Shown one piece after another: positions 15,254 to 23,098 of a stretch of 46,774 bases of DNA. The stretch is taken from NCBI GenBank assembly GCA_027080995.1, contig JALWNT010000060.1, positions 1-46,774 of the forward strand, read 5' to 3'. Numbering within the stretch: position 1 is the first letter of the stretch; each line of letters opens with the position of its first letter. The stretch is from Campylobacteraceae bacterium. GTDB lineage: Bacteria; Campylobacterota; Campylobacteria; Campylobacterales; Sulfurovaceae. The notes under the pieces were generated by a model, which saw only the letters and a program-made list of their open reading frames with translations, was not told the DNA's origin and made no database searches. The translations under genes and the position numbers were made by a program.

Positions 15254-18200
15254 ATGTTTGACAGACTGCTGAAGTTTTTCATTGAAAACTACAAGCTCAA
15301 CTACATTCTATTTTTCCTGATCTTCGGAATCGGAATCTACAGTTACCTCCTCCTTCCCAAAGAGATCTCTCCTGTGGTCGAACCCGATTCGATCACCGTC
15401 CGGGGCAGCTACAGCGGAGCCTCCCTCGATACACTGAACAAAATCGCCGTCGAAGAGATCGAAGCGGAGATAAAGAACATCGACGGAGTCGACAATATCT
15501 CCTCCCGCATCGTTCCCGGCCGCTTCACGATCACACTGGAGTTGAAAAAGGGGGCCGACAAAGCGCGAGTCCAGAAAGAGGTGGAGGATGCTATCAAGCT
15601 CATCCGATCCAACCTGCCGAGCGACATGGATGAACCGACCACCAGCAGCGTCGCACACACCCGGGGGTTGATGCAAGTCTCCATATTCAGCAAAACTCTC
15701 GACAGAGACAGGCTTATCGAGAAAGCCAAAGAGTTGAGGCTGCGTCTCCTGCGCCTGAAAGATATCGCCAAAGTGACCATCTTCGGCGACGCCGATGTCT
15801 ACTATGAGATACTGATCGACGACAAAAAAGCCGAAGCTTACGGCTTGACACAAAAACAGATCGTGGACGCGATCTCCGATGTCTCCTACATCTTTCCTCT
15901 CGGAAAACTCCAAAACAATAAACAGGAACTCTATATCTCCCTGGAAAACCGACAATTGGATGTCGACGGTTTGAAGAACACCCTGTTGGATATCGACGGA
16001 AAAGTCGTGCCGCTCAAAGATGTAGCCAGAGTAACGAAACGATACAGCGACTCCTCTACCCTGGCCAGCATGAACGGGAAAAACGCGATCACACTCTCTA
16101 TTTCGCAAAATCCGCTGGGCAACGCCATCGAAATCTCCCAAGAGGTCAGGAAGCTTATCCGTAGCCTCCGAAACGACGAGGTCAAGTACGAAATCCGCCA
16201 CGACAATTCCACCGTGATCAAGGAGCGACTCGACATCGTCATTTCAAATATTTTGATGGGGATCATACTGATCACGGTCATGACCGCCGTTTTGATCAAT
16301 CTGAGGATGGCGATCGTGATCGCCCTGGGGATTCCCACCTCTTTCGTAATCGCTGCGATCTACTTTTATCTCAGCGGATACAGCATCAATATCAATTCCC
16401 TTATCGGTGTATTGATCGCTATCGGGATCATCGTCGACGATGCCATCGTCATCAGTGAAAACATTCAACAATACATCGAAAAAGGATATCCCCCGAAAGA
16501 GGCCGCCTATCTGGGAACGAAAGAGATGGCCAAACCGGTGGTGATCGCCTCCTTGACAACCATCTTCGCGTTTATCCCTCTTTTGATGCTCACCGGCAGG
16601 CTCGGACAGATCCTGGAGCTGATCCCCATCGCCATCAGCGCATTGGTGATCGCCTCCTTGATCGAATCTTTTCTCTTTCTGCCGATCCACTCTACCCACA
16701 TTCTGGACAAGCGATCGCGCACTCGTTCCTGGAAAGGTGCCGGAGCGATCTACTCAGGAATGCTCGCGGTGGTCATCAACCACCGACGGATCTTTACCGC
16801 GCTCTTTCTACTTGGAACAGTGCTTTTAATCCTTCTGGGGGTCAAAGGATCGCGATTCAAAATGTTCGAACCCTTCGACTCCACCTCCATCAGCATCACC
16901 TTCAAAGCGTCAAAAGAGACAACGCTTCAAGACTCTCTGAAAATTGTACAGGCAATCGAAAAAGATCTTCTGAGACATAAAAAGGAGTTTTTTATCGATT
17001 ACGTCAGCTCTACGGCGGGCTACCGAAGAGGTGAAGCCGGCGGAGCGGAGCTCTATCCCTACGTGGGATACATTACTCTCTATTTGAAAAAGAAGGCGCC
17101 GGAGAATTTTCTGGAGAAGTACATCACCCCCTATCTAAGCTTCTATTATGACCCGACGGACCGAGTCCGCACGGAAAGTTCCCGGCAGATTTCGAAGCGA
17201 CTCCGGAAATTCATCAGGAAAGAGAAGTATAAAGAAAAGTTCCATTTGCGGCAGATCAATGTCCTTGAACGAAGAATCGGTCATACCCCTACGGATATCA
17301 TGATCGGGGTGGTGGGTTCGAACCACAACCGAGTCATCTCCGCCATCCGGATGTTGGAACGCGAACTGAAAGCTCAACAAGCGGTAAAATTCGTCAGCGA
17401 CAATATGAAATTCGGCTCCAGTGAAATCAAACTGAGCCTCAACTCCTACGGCAAAAAGCTCGGGGTGACGCAGCGATACATCGGAGAGTACATCGCCGAT
17501 CTCTACCTGGAAAAGAAAAAGGGAATTATTGCCGATCATAAGGGAGTGTTGGATATCAAAGTCTCCACTGCCTACAAAAACGATATCCAATACCTGAAAT
17601 CCTTGAAGATCCCGTTGAGAAACGGCCAAACCGTCGCTCTGAAAGAGATCTGTGATTTCAAGATCACCCGATCCCTGGAGAAACTGACGAAATACGACGG
17701 ATACGTCACCTTCTATGTCTACGCGAACATCGATCAGGATATCAATACCACGGACGAGGTGCTCTCCAGTCTCCTTCCGACCCTCGAAAAGATACGGAAG
17801 GAGGGATTGAAGTATCGGCTCAGAGGCGAATACCGCCAGAAGAGAATCTTACAAAAAGATATGCTCAAAGCCGTGATTGTCGCCATAGTCCTCATTTTTC
17901 TCTCCATCCTCTATCTCTTCAACTCCATCAAAGACACTCTCATCGTCATGAGTGTCATCCCGCTCTCGTTCCTGGGAGTGCTGATCGGACACAGGGTGAT
18001 GAGCTTTGACCTCTCCATCCCCTCCATCGTCGGGGCACTCGGTCTGGCCGGGGTCATCGTCAACGACGGAATTCTGATGTTGGCGGTCATCAAAACCGCA
18101 CAGGAGCGGGGAGAGATGATCGCTCTGGCGGCACGACGATTCCGGCCCATCATCTTGACGACGGTGACGACGGTGATCGGTCTCTCCTCTTTGATCTTCT

Positions 18201-18328
18201 TCGCGACGGGGCAGGCTGTGACCTTCCAACCCCTGGCGATCTCCCTGGGCTTCGGCCTGATCTGGGGAACGGTCTTAAATCTCTTTTATCTACCGGCGAT
18301 CTATGATGTTTTGCATCGATACGATTAG
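15254..18328 (+). CDS. RND-family efflux permease
   Basis: This 1024-aa inner-membrane transporter has the duplicated RND layout: one helix, a large periplasmic loop, six helices, then the same again. The proton-relay aspartates are present in TM4 (IGIIVDDAIVISENI). The matching second-half motif is GVIVNDGILMLAVI. It is the last gene of the operon, 17 bp after the activator gene. No membrane-fusion protein or outer-membrane channel is encoded in the window, so it either borrows partners or works alone. Substrate class (metal, organic, or reaction product of the upstream enzymes) is not readable. Two hairpins follow its stop. Confidence 0.88.
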   Translation: MFDRLLKFFIENYKLNYILFFLIFGIGIYSYLLLPKEISPVVEPDSITVRGSYSGASLDTLNKIAVEEIEAEIKNIDGVDNISSRIVPGRFTITLELKKGADKARVQKEVEDAIKLIRSNLPSDMDEPTTSSVAHTRGLMQVSIFSKTLDRDRLIEKAKELRLRLLRLKDIAKVTIFGDADVYYEILIDDKKAEAYGLTQKQIVDAISDVSYIFPLGKLQNNKQELYISLENRQLDVDGLKNTLLDIDGKVVPLKDVARVTKRYSDSSTLASMNGKNAITLSISQNPLGNAIEISQEVRKLIRSLRNDEVKYEIRHDNSTVIKERLDIVISNILMGIILITVMTAVLINLRMAIVIALGIPTSFVIAAIYFYLSGYSININSLIGVLIAIGIIVDDAIVISENIQQYIEKGYPPKEAAYLGTKEMAKPVVIASLTTIFAFIPLLMLTGRLGQILELIPIAISALVIASLIESFLFLPIHSTHILDKRSRTRSWKGAGAIYSGMLAVVINHRRIFTALFLLGTVLLILLGVKGSRFKMFEPFDSTSISITFKASKETTLQDSLKIVQAIEKDLLRHKKEFFIDYVSSTAGYRRGEAGGAELYPYVGYITLYLKKKAPENFLEKYITPYLSFYYDPTDRVRTESSRQISKRLRKFIRKEKYKEKFHLRQINVLERRIGHTPTDIMIGVVGSNHNRVISAIRMLERELKAQQAVKFVSDNMKFGSSEIKLSLNSYGKKLGVTQRYIGEYIADLYLEKKKGIIADHKGVLDIKVSTAYKNDIQYLKSLKIPLRNGQTVALKEICDFKITRSLEKLTKYDGYVTFYVYANIDQDINTTDEVLSSLLPTLEKIRKEGLKYRLRGEYRQKRILQKDMLKAVIVAIVLIFLSILYLFNSIKDTLIVMSVIPLSFLGVLIGHRVMSFDLSIPSIVGALGLAGVIVNDGILMLAVIKTAQERGEMIALAARRFRPIILTTVTTVIGLSSLIFFATGQAVTFQPLAISLGFGLIWGTVLNLFYLPAIYDVLHRYD

Positions 18329-18372
18329 TCGTCGTTTTCTGGAGACGACTGAGTCATCTCCCCAACCGGGGA
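18327..18372. terminator. Two hairpins between convergent operons
   Basis: AGTCGTC (18327-18333) pairs with GACGACT (18344-18350), and TCCCC (18359-18363) with GGGGA (18368-18372). They fill the 51-bp gap between the RND gene and the tonB gene, which end facing each other, so a bidirectional stop is likely. There is no strong T-run. Confidence 0.45.
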
Positions 18373-18379
18373 TTCGAGA

Positions 18380-19354
18380 TCAGTGTATGCGATACTGAAG
18401 CGTTACGGAGAGTCTGCGGGGAAGAGAGACGTTGATACCGGAGACGTTTACGGGAAAGGCCTGTTGGACGGCACGCCTGGCCGAGGCGGTAAAGGCTCGG
18501 GGACCCCGGACGCTGATGGAGGCCACACGACCGCTGGGTAGCACAGTGAAACTGACCCGTACCATCCCCTGCAGACGCCGTCGTCTTGCAGCGGGAGGAT
18601 AGCGTTTGTGTCGGGCGATACGCCGTTTGATGCTCGCTAGGAATCGGTTGGCGCTCAGGCTCCCTCCCCTGCGGGCTCGGGAACGAACCGAATCTTTCGA
18701 CGCACGCCTGTTCTTTCGAGTCTTGTGCTTTGGCCGGCTTTTATGCTTTTTTAGCGCTTTATGGACCTTGCTTTTTTTGCGGACCTTCTTTTCCGGTTCT
18801 TTCGGATCGAAGAGCGCCAGCTCCCGATCGTTCAATGGGCGTTTGAGGGATTTGTAGAGTTCCGGATCGCAGGGGGTCACAGGCTCCATCGGCGGCCGCT
18901 CCACAGGCTTCGCCGGGGTTACAACACTGTGAGCGGCCGGCCGGTCGATCGCCACGGCTTCCGGAGTTTTGGGTGCCTCCGGGGCCGGAGCGGGCTGCTC
19001 TCGAACCTCTTTGGGCGGAGGCGGAGGCTCCTCCGGCGGCGCGGGTTCGATCTCTGCAGGCTCTTCTTTGGGGGGTGTCGTCTCCTCGGGTGTCTCTTCG
19101 GGGGTCGGTTCCTCCTGTTCCGGCGGAGTGATCTCTTTGGGGGCTTCCTCTTCCGCCTCGGCGGCTTTGGACGCTTCGGAGTTGACCGTCTGTTTCGCAT
19201 TCTCCCAGGTTTCACTGGCGCGGACAAGGGTCACGGTCGTGCAATGGGCCTCTTCCGATATCCGGGTCCAGCGGTGCAAAAAGATCCAAGCAGAGCCCGC
19301 CAGTAGCAGATAAACGCTCAAAGCGTAAAGAAGCGCATGGAAACGGAGATTCAT
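18380..19354 (-). CDS. tonB: TonB energy-transducing protein
   Basis: This 324-aa protein has one N-terminal membrane helix (about residues 7-27), a long Pro/Glu-rich periplasmic spacer (about 75-160), then an unusually basic Lys/Arg-rich stretch (about 188-245). It ends in a C-terminal TonB domain with RYPPAARRRRLQGMVRVSFTVLPSG. It transmits proton-motive force from ExbBD to outer-membrane receptors, here most obviously those at 4344 and 6683. It overlaps exbD by 4 bp. The basic block after the acidic Pro/Glu spacer is a strong charge asymmetry that may contact the peptidoglycan; that is speculative. Confidence 0.9.
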   Translation of the reverse strand: MNLRFHALLYALSVYLLLAGSAWIFLHRWTRISEEAHCTTVTLVRASETWENAKQTVNSEASKAAEAEEEAPKEITPPEQEEPTPEETPEETTPPKEEPAEIEPAPPEEPPPPPKEVREQPAPAPEAPKTPEAVAIDRPAAHSVVTPAKPVERPPMEPVTPCDPELYKSLKRPLNDRELALFDPKEPEKKVRKKSKVHKALKKHKSRPKHKTRKNRRASKDSVRSRARRGGSLSANRFLASIKRRIARHKRYPPAARRRRLQGMVRVSFTVLPSGRVASISVRGPRAFTASARRAVQQAFPVNVSGINVSLPRRLSVTLQYRIH

Positions 19355-19728
19355 CGCAGTGTGACGATATTGATCGTTTCAAACCCCAGACCTTTGAGCC
19401 GGTCCAGCACCTCGACAAATCGCTCGTATCTCGCCTGCTTGTCCCCGGAGAGGAAGACAGGACTTTTGGGATTTTTCCCCTGTAAGAAGGAGGCGATTCC
19501 CTCCGCATCGGTTGGATGCCCGTCGACATAGATCTTCCCGTCGGCGGCGATCGATATGCGGATCGCTTCTTCCCGAGGGAAGTTTTGGGCGCTTTTGCCC
19601 GAGGGGAGCTCCAAGGGGATCACTCCCTTGGCGATGAAGGTCGCCGTAGTCAATACGATGACGAGCAGTACAAGCATAATGTCGATCATCGGCACGACGT
19701 TGATGGAGTCGAACTTTTTAATCTGCAT
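19351..19728 (-). CDS. exbD: ExbD/TolR-family biopolymer transport protein
   Basis: This 125-aa protein has a single N-terminal helix with VVPMIDIMLVLLVIVL, including the conserved membrane aspartate of the ExbD/TolR proton channel, followed by a periplasmic domain of about 90 residues (ISIAADGKIYVDG). It forms the energising complex with ExbB and TonB. It overlaps exbB by 11 bp and tonB by 4 bp. Confidence 0.93.
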   Translation of the reverse strand: MQIKKFDSINVVPMIDIMLVLLVIVLTTATFIAKGVIPLELPSGKSAQNFPREEAIRISIAADGKIYVDGHPTDAEGIASFLQGKNPKSPVFLSGDKQARYERFVEVLDRLKGLGFETINIVTLR

Positions 19729-20155
19729 CTTTTTGGAGAATCTCCCAGCGGTTGAGCAGCACTTCGATCTTACGGCTGACGTGGTTGTAAAAGAGCATCG
19801 CAGGAATCGCCACCACGAGACCCAACGCCGTCGCCTTGAGCGCCAGGGCCAAAGAACTCATAATCGACCCCGCGTCCATCTGCCGGGTCTGACCCAGGAG
19901 ATAGAAAGTAATGATGATTCCCAACACCGTCCCCAAGAGCCCCACATAGGGAGCGTTGGAGCCGACGGAAGAGATCAGATTGATGTTGTCGGTCAAATCG
20001 ATCTCCAACTCTTCGCGGTGACGGTAGCGGCTCAGATCAATCTTCCGATAAAAGAGCAGACGCTCGAAATAGGCCCACAGCGCAATAAATCCCATCAGGG
20101 CCAACACGCCCAACACTCCCCAGTCAACAAGCTCTTTGAGCCAATGAACGTTCAC
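19718..20155 (-). CDS. exbB: ExbB/TolQ-family proton channel protein
   Basis: This 145-aa protein has three helices and the MotA/TolQ/ExbB signature SNAPYVGLLGTVLGIIITF followed by ALALKATALGLVVAIPAMLFYN. It is the short ExbB form common in Campylobacterota. The start is GTG at 20155 with AAAGGAAA upstream. It follows the response-regulator gene by 55 bp and is probably co-transcribed with it. Confidence 0.93.
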   Translation of the reverse strand: MNVHWLKELVDWGVLGVLALMGFIALWAYFERLLFYRKIDLSRYRHREELEIDLTDNINLISSVGSNAPYVGLLGTVLGIIITFYLLGQTRQMDAGSIMSSLALALKATALGLVVAIPAMLFYNHVSRKIEVLLNRWEILQKDAD

Positions 20156-20210
20156 TATTTTCCTTTTTCATAATCAGATTTTCCGAAAAACCTCCGGTTT
20201 CACACGTTGT

Positions 20211-20873
20211 TCAGAGCACCTGCTCGTCTTGACAAAAACGGTACCCCACCCCCCGGATATTTTCGATCCGTTTCCCGAAAAGTTTCTTGAGTTGGGTGAC
20301 GTAGACGCGAATCGCGCCATAGCTCGCCTCCTGCGCCGTCGGCCAGAGCGCCGAGGCGATCCTCTCCGTCTCCACCGTCTCGCCCGAGTGCTTCAGAAAG
20401 AGAAGCAGTAGCTCGAACGGCTTGCGGCCCAGCTCGATCTCCTCCTCTCCCCGAAAGACCCGGTAACGTCCCGCATCGATGAGATAGCCGTCGATTTCGT
20501 AACGTTGCGGCCCCTGATGGCGGCGAACGTTTGCCCGAATCCTCAGCGCCAACTCTTCCAGATCCACCGGCTTTCTCAGATAATCGTCGGCTCCGATCTT
20601 CAACCCCTCGATCAAGGAAGCCCGATCGTCACGCGACGTCAGGAAGATCGCCGGAGTCTCATCGCCGCTCTCACGCAATGAGCGTAGAAAATTCAACCCG
20701 TTGCCCATCGGCAAATTGATGTCCAGAAGATAGAGATCGAATCGCCGATGATAACAGCGATCCATCGCCGTACGGGCATCATATACGCCCACCGTCTTGT
20801 AGCCCTCTTCTTCGAGAAATTCGCAAAGGGTCTCGTTGAACATCCTGTCGTCTTCGAGTACCAATATCGTCAT
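20211..20873 (-). CDS. OmpR-family response regulator without a neighbouring kinase
   Basis: This protein of about 220 aa has a receiver domain (acidic LEDD at 7-9, phospho-acceptor D51 in LYLLDINLP, and Lys in YLRKPVD) and a winged-helix output domain (RYRVFRGEEEIELGRKPFELL, RGVGYRF). ATG 20873 is preferred; a TTG two codons upstream is possible. No histidine kinase lies next to it; the nearest is at 33535 and has its own regulator. Its promoter carries the tandem TAACACT box, so autoregulation is likely. The same box before the NosA-like, NosL and double-cubane operons makes it the best candidate regulator of all four. Copper or oxygen limitation is a plausible but unproven signal. Confidence 0.88.
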   Translation of the reverse strand: MTILVLEDDRMFNETLCEFLEEEGYKTVGVYDARTAMDRCYHRRFDLYLLDINLPMGNGLNFLRSLRESGDETPAIFLTSRDDRASLIEGLKIGADDYLRKPVDLEELALRIRANVRRHQGPQRYEIDGYLIDAGRYRVFRGEEEIELGRKPFELLLLFLKHSGETVETERIASALWPTAQEASYGAIRVYVTQLKKLFGKRIENIRGVGYRFCQDEQVL

Positions 20874-20943
20874 AAGCAACCGACTCTCCCTCTCCCGACG
20901 TAACGGCTACGCGCTCTCCCCTTTGCGCACAACCATTCTTGGG

Positions 20944-20974
20944 ATTCTAGGAAAGAAGTGTTAGAAAAGTGTTA
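20944..20974 (-). promoter_or_regulatory. Promoter of the response regulator-exbB-exbD-tonB operon
   Basis: On the minus strand two perfect TAACACT heptamers (20974-20968 and 20963-20957) are 11 bp apart. Seven nt downstream is TAGAAT (20949-20944), a 5/6 match to a -10. There is no separate -35 hexamer; the tandem box takes its place, as in PhoB-type activated promoters. Confidence 0.68.
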
Positions 20975-21023
20975 AATTGAAAGTGTGCGCGCTCGAAAGG
21001 CGCGAAATGTACTGCGGGGTATG

Positions 21024-21545
21024 TCAATAGAGGCGGTGAATATTCTCCAGAAGATTGTCGACGGTGATGTCGTCACCGTGTTCGGCCAGAAATTCATTGA
21101 GATATTTCTCGGAGGCTTCCATTCCCCCCTCTTTTTCGATCTCGGTGAGTTTTTTGTAGAGGGGATCGAGCAGATCGGTAACGTGGTGGGAGATCTTCTT
21201 GCGCACCGCTTTGTAGCCGGTCAGCTCCCCTTTATCATCGTGAATCGGCTCGAAGTCGGTAAAGACCCAGTAGTAGCGGCCGTCTTTGGCCAGGTTTTTT
21301 ACCGCGGCGATGAAATTGCGATCCGATTTGAGCCGATCCCAGAGATATTTGAAAAGGATTTTGGGCATATCGGGGTGGCGGACGATGTTGTGCGGCTGCC
21401 CCACCAGCTCCTCGGGGGTGTAGCCCGAGATTTCGGCGAAGTAGTCGTTGGCGTAGGTGATGATCCCTTTGGGATCGGTGTCGCTCTCGATGTAGACGTT
21501 GTTTTTGAGTTCGATCTCTTCGTTACGGGGTTCGGGTCGTTTCAT
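21024..21545 (-). CDS. Single PAS-domain protein (Aer-like sensor)
   Basis: This 173-aa soluble protein has a PAS domain of the aerotaxis type (about residues 10-120): YIESDTDPKGIITYANDYFAEISGY, PHNIVRHPDMPK and WVFTDFEP. A helical tail of about 50 residues follows, with no methyl-accepting, kinase or GGDEF domain. Such proteins in Campylobacterota act with separate chemotaxis partners or as redox/ligand sensors; FAD or heme binding is possible but not visible. AAAGGAG precedes the ATG. Its location between the TonB regulator and the nos-linked genes may be chance. Confidence 0.8.
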   Translation of the reverse strand: MKRPEPRNEEIELKNNVYIESDTDPKGIITYANDYFAEISGYTPEELVGQPHNIVRHPDMPKILFKYLWDRLKSDRNFIAAVKNLAKDGRYYWVFTDFEPIHDDKGELTGYKAVRKKISHHVTDLLDPLYKKLTEIEKEGGMEASEKYLNEFLAEHGDDITVDNLLENIHRLY

Positions 21546-21561
21546 CGGTTTCTCCTTTGAG

Positions 21562-21681
21562 CGTGTTACGTGCTAAGTGTTACGTGTTACGAAATATGCC
21601 TTCTCTCTTGCGGGAATGAATCATTCGATCGCGTCGCACAGCGGCGCCCTGAAATTCTCCATCCTCAATTCTCAATTCTCC
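21562..21681. repeat. Two 7-bp tandem arrays between the PAS and NosL-like genes
   Basis: CGTGTTA-type units occur four times at 21562-21589, and ATTCTCC/ATTCTCA-type units four times at 21654-21681. The second array ends 5 bp before the stop codon of the NosL-like gene. The unit sequences are the same as, or complements of, units at 612, 671, 2365 and 37939. Confidence 0.85.
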
Positions 21682-21686
21682 ATCAG

Positions 21687-22220
21687 TCACATATCGAGGT
21701 ATTTGATCAGTCCAAAGCCTTTCTTGCGCATCTCTTTGTAACTCATAATCCGGGTGCCGCCGTAGCGTTTGACAAAGAGTTCGGCGCGGGTTTTGGAACT
21801 CAGCGGGATCAGATCGTCTCCGTGGGGGCCGGCGAGGCGGGAGCCGAAGACGTACCAGGCTTTCTCGGCCGGGATTCTCGTCCCATCCAAGTAATCCCGG
21901 ACATAAAGCCTATCGATCCCCTGGCCTCGGGGGCCGACGCCGTATCCTGGGTACTTGAAAGGCTGATAAAAGAAATTCATCATCGATTTGACGCAGCAGA
22001 AGCGAATCGTCCGGCCGTTTTTCAGCAAAATCTCCGCTTCGAATTTGGGATATTTATCCACATCGAGCATATAGACGGGATCGAGCTTGCTTTGCCACAC
22101 CTTGGCGACGGAAGAAGCCTTCCCCCCTGCGGCGGAGTGTGTCGCATTCCCCTCCGCCGCCGTTGCGACGGAACCGCTCAGCAGGGCCAGTATCGTCAGG
22201 ACAATCCAAACTTTTTTCAT
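21687..22220 (-). CDS. Secreted NosL-like protein lacking the CXXC motif
   Basis: This 177-aa protein has a signal peptide (about 1-22) and a NosL-like domain recognisable from FCCVKSMMNFFY, the RIPAEKAWYVFGSRLAGPHGDDLIP segment and the end region KRYGGTRIMSYKEM. The usual CXXCGM copper site before it is absent; only the adjacent pair C75-C76 remains. ATG 22220 is preferred because GAGGAAA directly precedes it; the GTG at 22229 would use up that site. It lies 50 bp downstream of nosY in the same direction and could be the last gene of the nos transcript. Its partner metal or protein is unclear. Confidence 0.78.
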   Translation of the reverse strand: MKKVWIVLTILALLSGSVATAAEGNATHSAAGGKASSVAKVWQSKLDPVYMLDVDKYPKFEAEILLKNGRTIRFCCVKSMMNFFYQPFKYPGYGVGPRGQGIDRLYVRDYLDGTRIPAEKAWYVFGSRLAGPHGDDLIPLSSKTRAELFVKRYGGTRIMSYKEMRKKGFGLIKYLDM

Positions 22221-22270
22221 TTTCCTCACTCCCTTTTCATCTTCAATTTTCCAAACCGGGGACTCCCCGC

Positions 22271-23098
22271 TCAGAGCAAATCTTTCTTACGAAAGAGAGC
22301 ATAACCGAAAAAGGCAAACAATGCTCCCACTACAATCGGATAGACGACGGCGTAGAGCATCAAAAAGCCGTGGCCGAGTGTGTCGAGCAGATAATAGGCC
22401 ACGGGGCCGATCACCGTCAGCTCCGGATCGAAGAGTGCGATCGCCCCGATGCGGAACGCTTCGAGGGGATTGAGCATCGCGATCGTGATGACCACCCCGT
22501 CGGAGACACGGTTTTGCATCATCAGACCGATCAGCGCCACATCGATGAAGGCCAGCAGGAGAACCCAGACTGCAAAAGAGAGCCCCAGCCCCACATCGTG
22601 GGATTTGACCAGCGTCGAAATGAAAAAGGCGACCCCCAAAAAGGAGAGACAAAGCGACAAAATCAGCAGCGAATAGAGGATCACCATCCCCCAGGGGATC
22701 GCTCCGCCCTTGAAAAGCCCCCAAAGGACCCCCACCAGCAGTGCCACGAAGACCGGGAAAAAGACCGTCACGAAGCGGCCGAGGAATTTGCCCCAGTAGT
22801 ACTCTTTGAGCGAAATGGGAAAAGAGAGCATATACTCAAGGATGTTGCTCTCCCGGTCCCCGGAGATCGACTTGACCGTCGTAATGAGGATAAAGATCGG
22901 CAAAATCACGATCGTCACCTGCATAAAGACCAGCAGCAGACGGCTAAGTCCCGTAAAGCCCATCACCACCGAGTCTGTGATCCCGCTGATAAAAAAAAGC
23001 CCCATCAATCCGCCGAAGACGAAGGCATAGACATAGAACCATTTGGAGCGCAGGGACTCGCGGATATCGAGATAACTGATAAGAAAGAGATTTTTCAT
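22271..23098 (-). CDS. nosY: NosY, ABC permease for nitrous oxide reductase maturation
   Basis: This 275-aa inner-membrane protein has six helices and the ABC-2/NosY pattern, including SGDRESNILEYMLSFPISLKEYYWGK near the first loop. NosDFY moves a sulfur- or metal-related component needed to build the CuZ site of NosZ. It overlaps nosL by 4 bp. In Wolinella the published order is F-Y-L, whereas here it is F-L-Y. A GC hairpin at 22257-22269 follows the stop but lacks a T-run. Confidence 0.92.
   Translation of the reverse strand: MKNLFLISYLDIRESLRSKWFYVYAFVFGGLMGLFFISGITDSVVMGFTGLSRLLLVFMQVTIVILPIFILITTVKSISGDRESNILEYMLSFPISLKEYYWGKFLGRFVTVFFPVFVALLVGVLWGLFKGGAIPWGMVILYSLLILSLCLSFLGVAFFISTLVKSHDVGLGLSFAVWVLLLAFIDVALIGLMMQNRVSDGVVITIAMLNPLEAFRIGAIALFDPELTVIGPVAYYLLDTLGHGFLMLYAVVYPIVVGALFAFFGYALFRKKDLL

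Noticed and set aside
21562-21589. AGTGTTA in the heptamer array as a further regulator box
   Set aside because: The units are 7 bp apart rather than 11 and vary; no -10 follows at the right distance.
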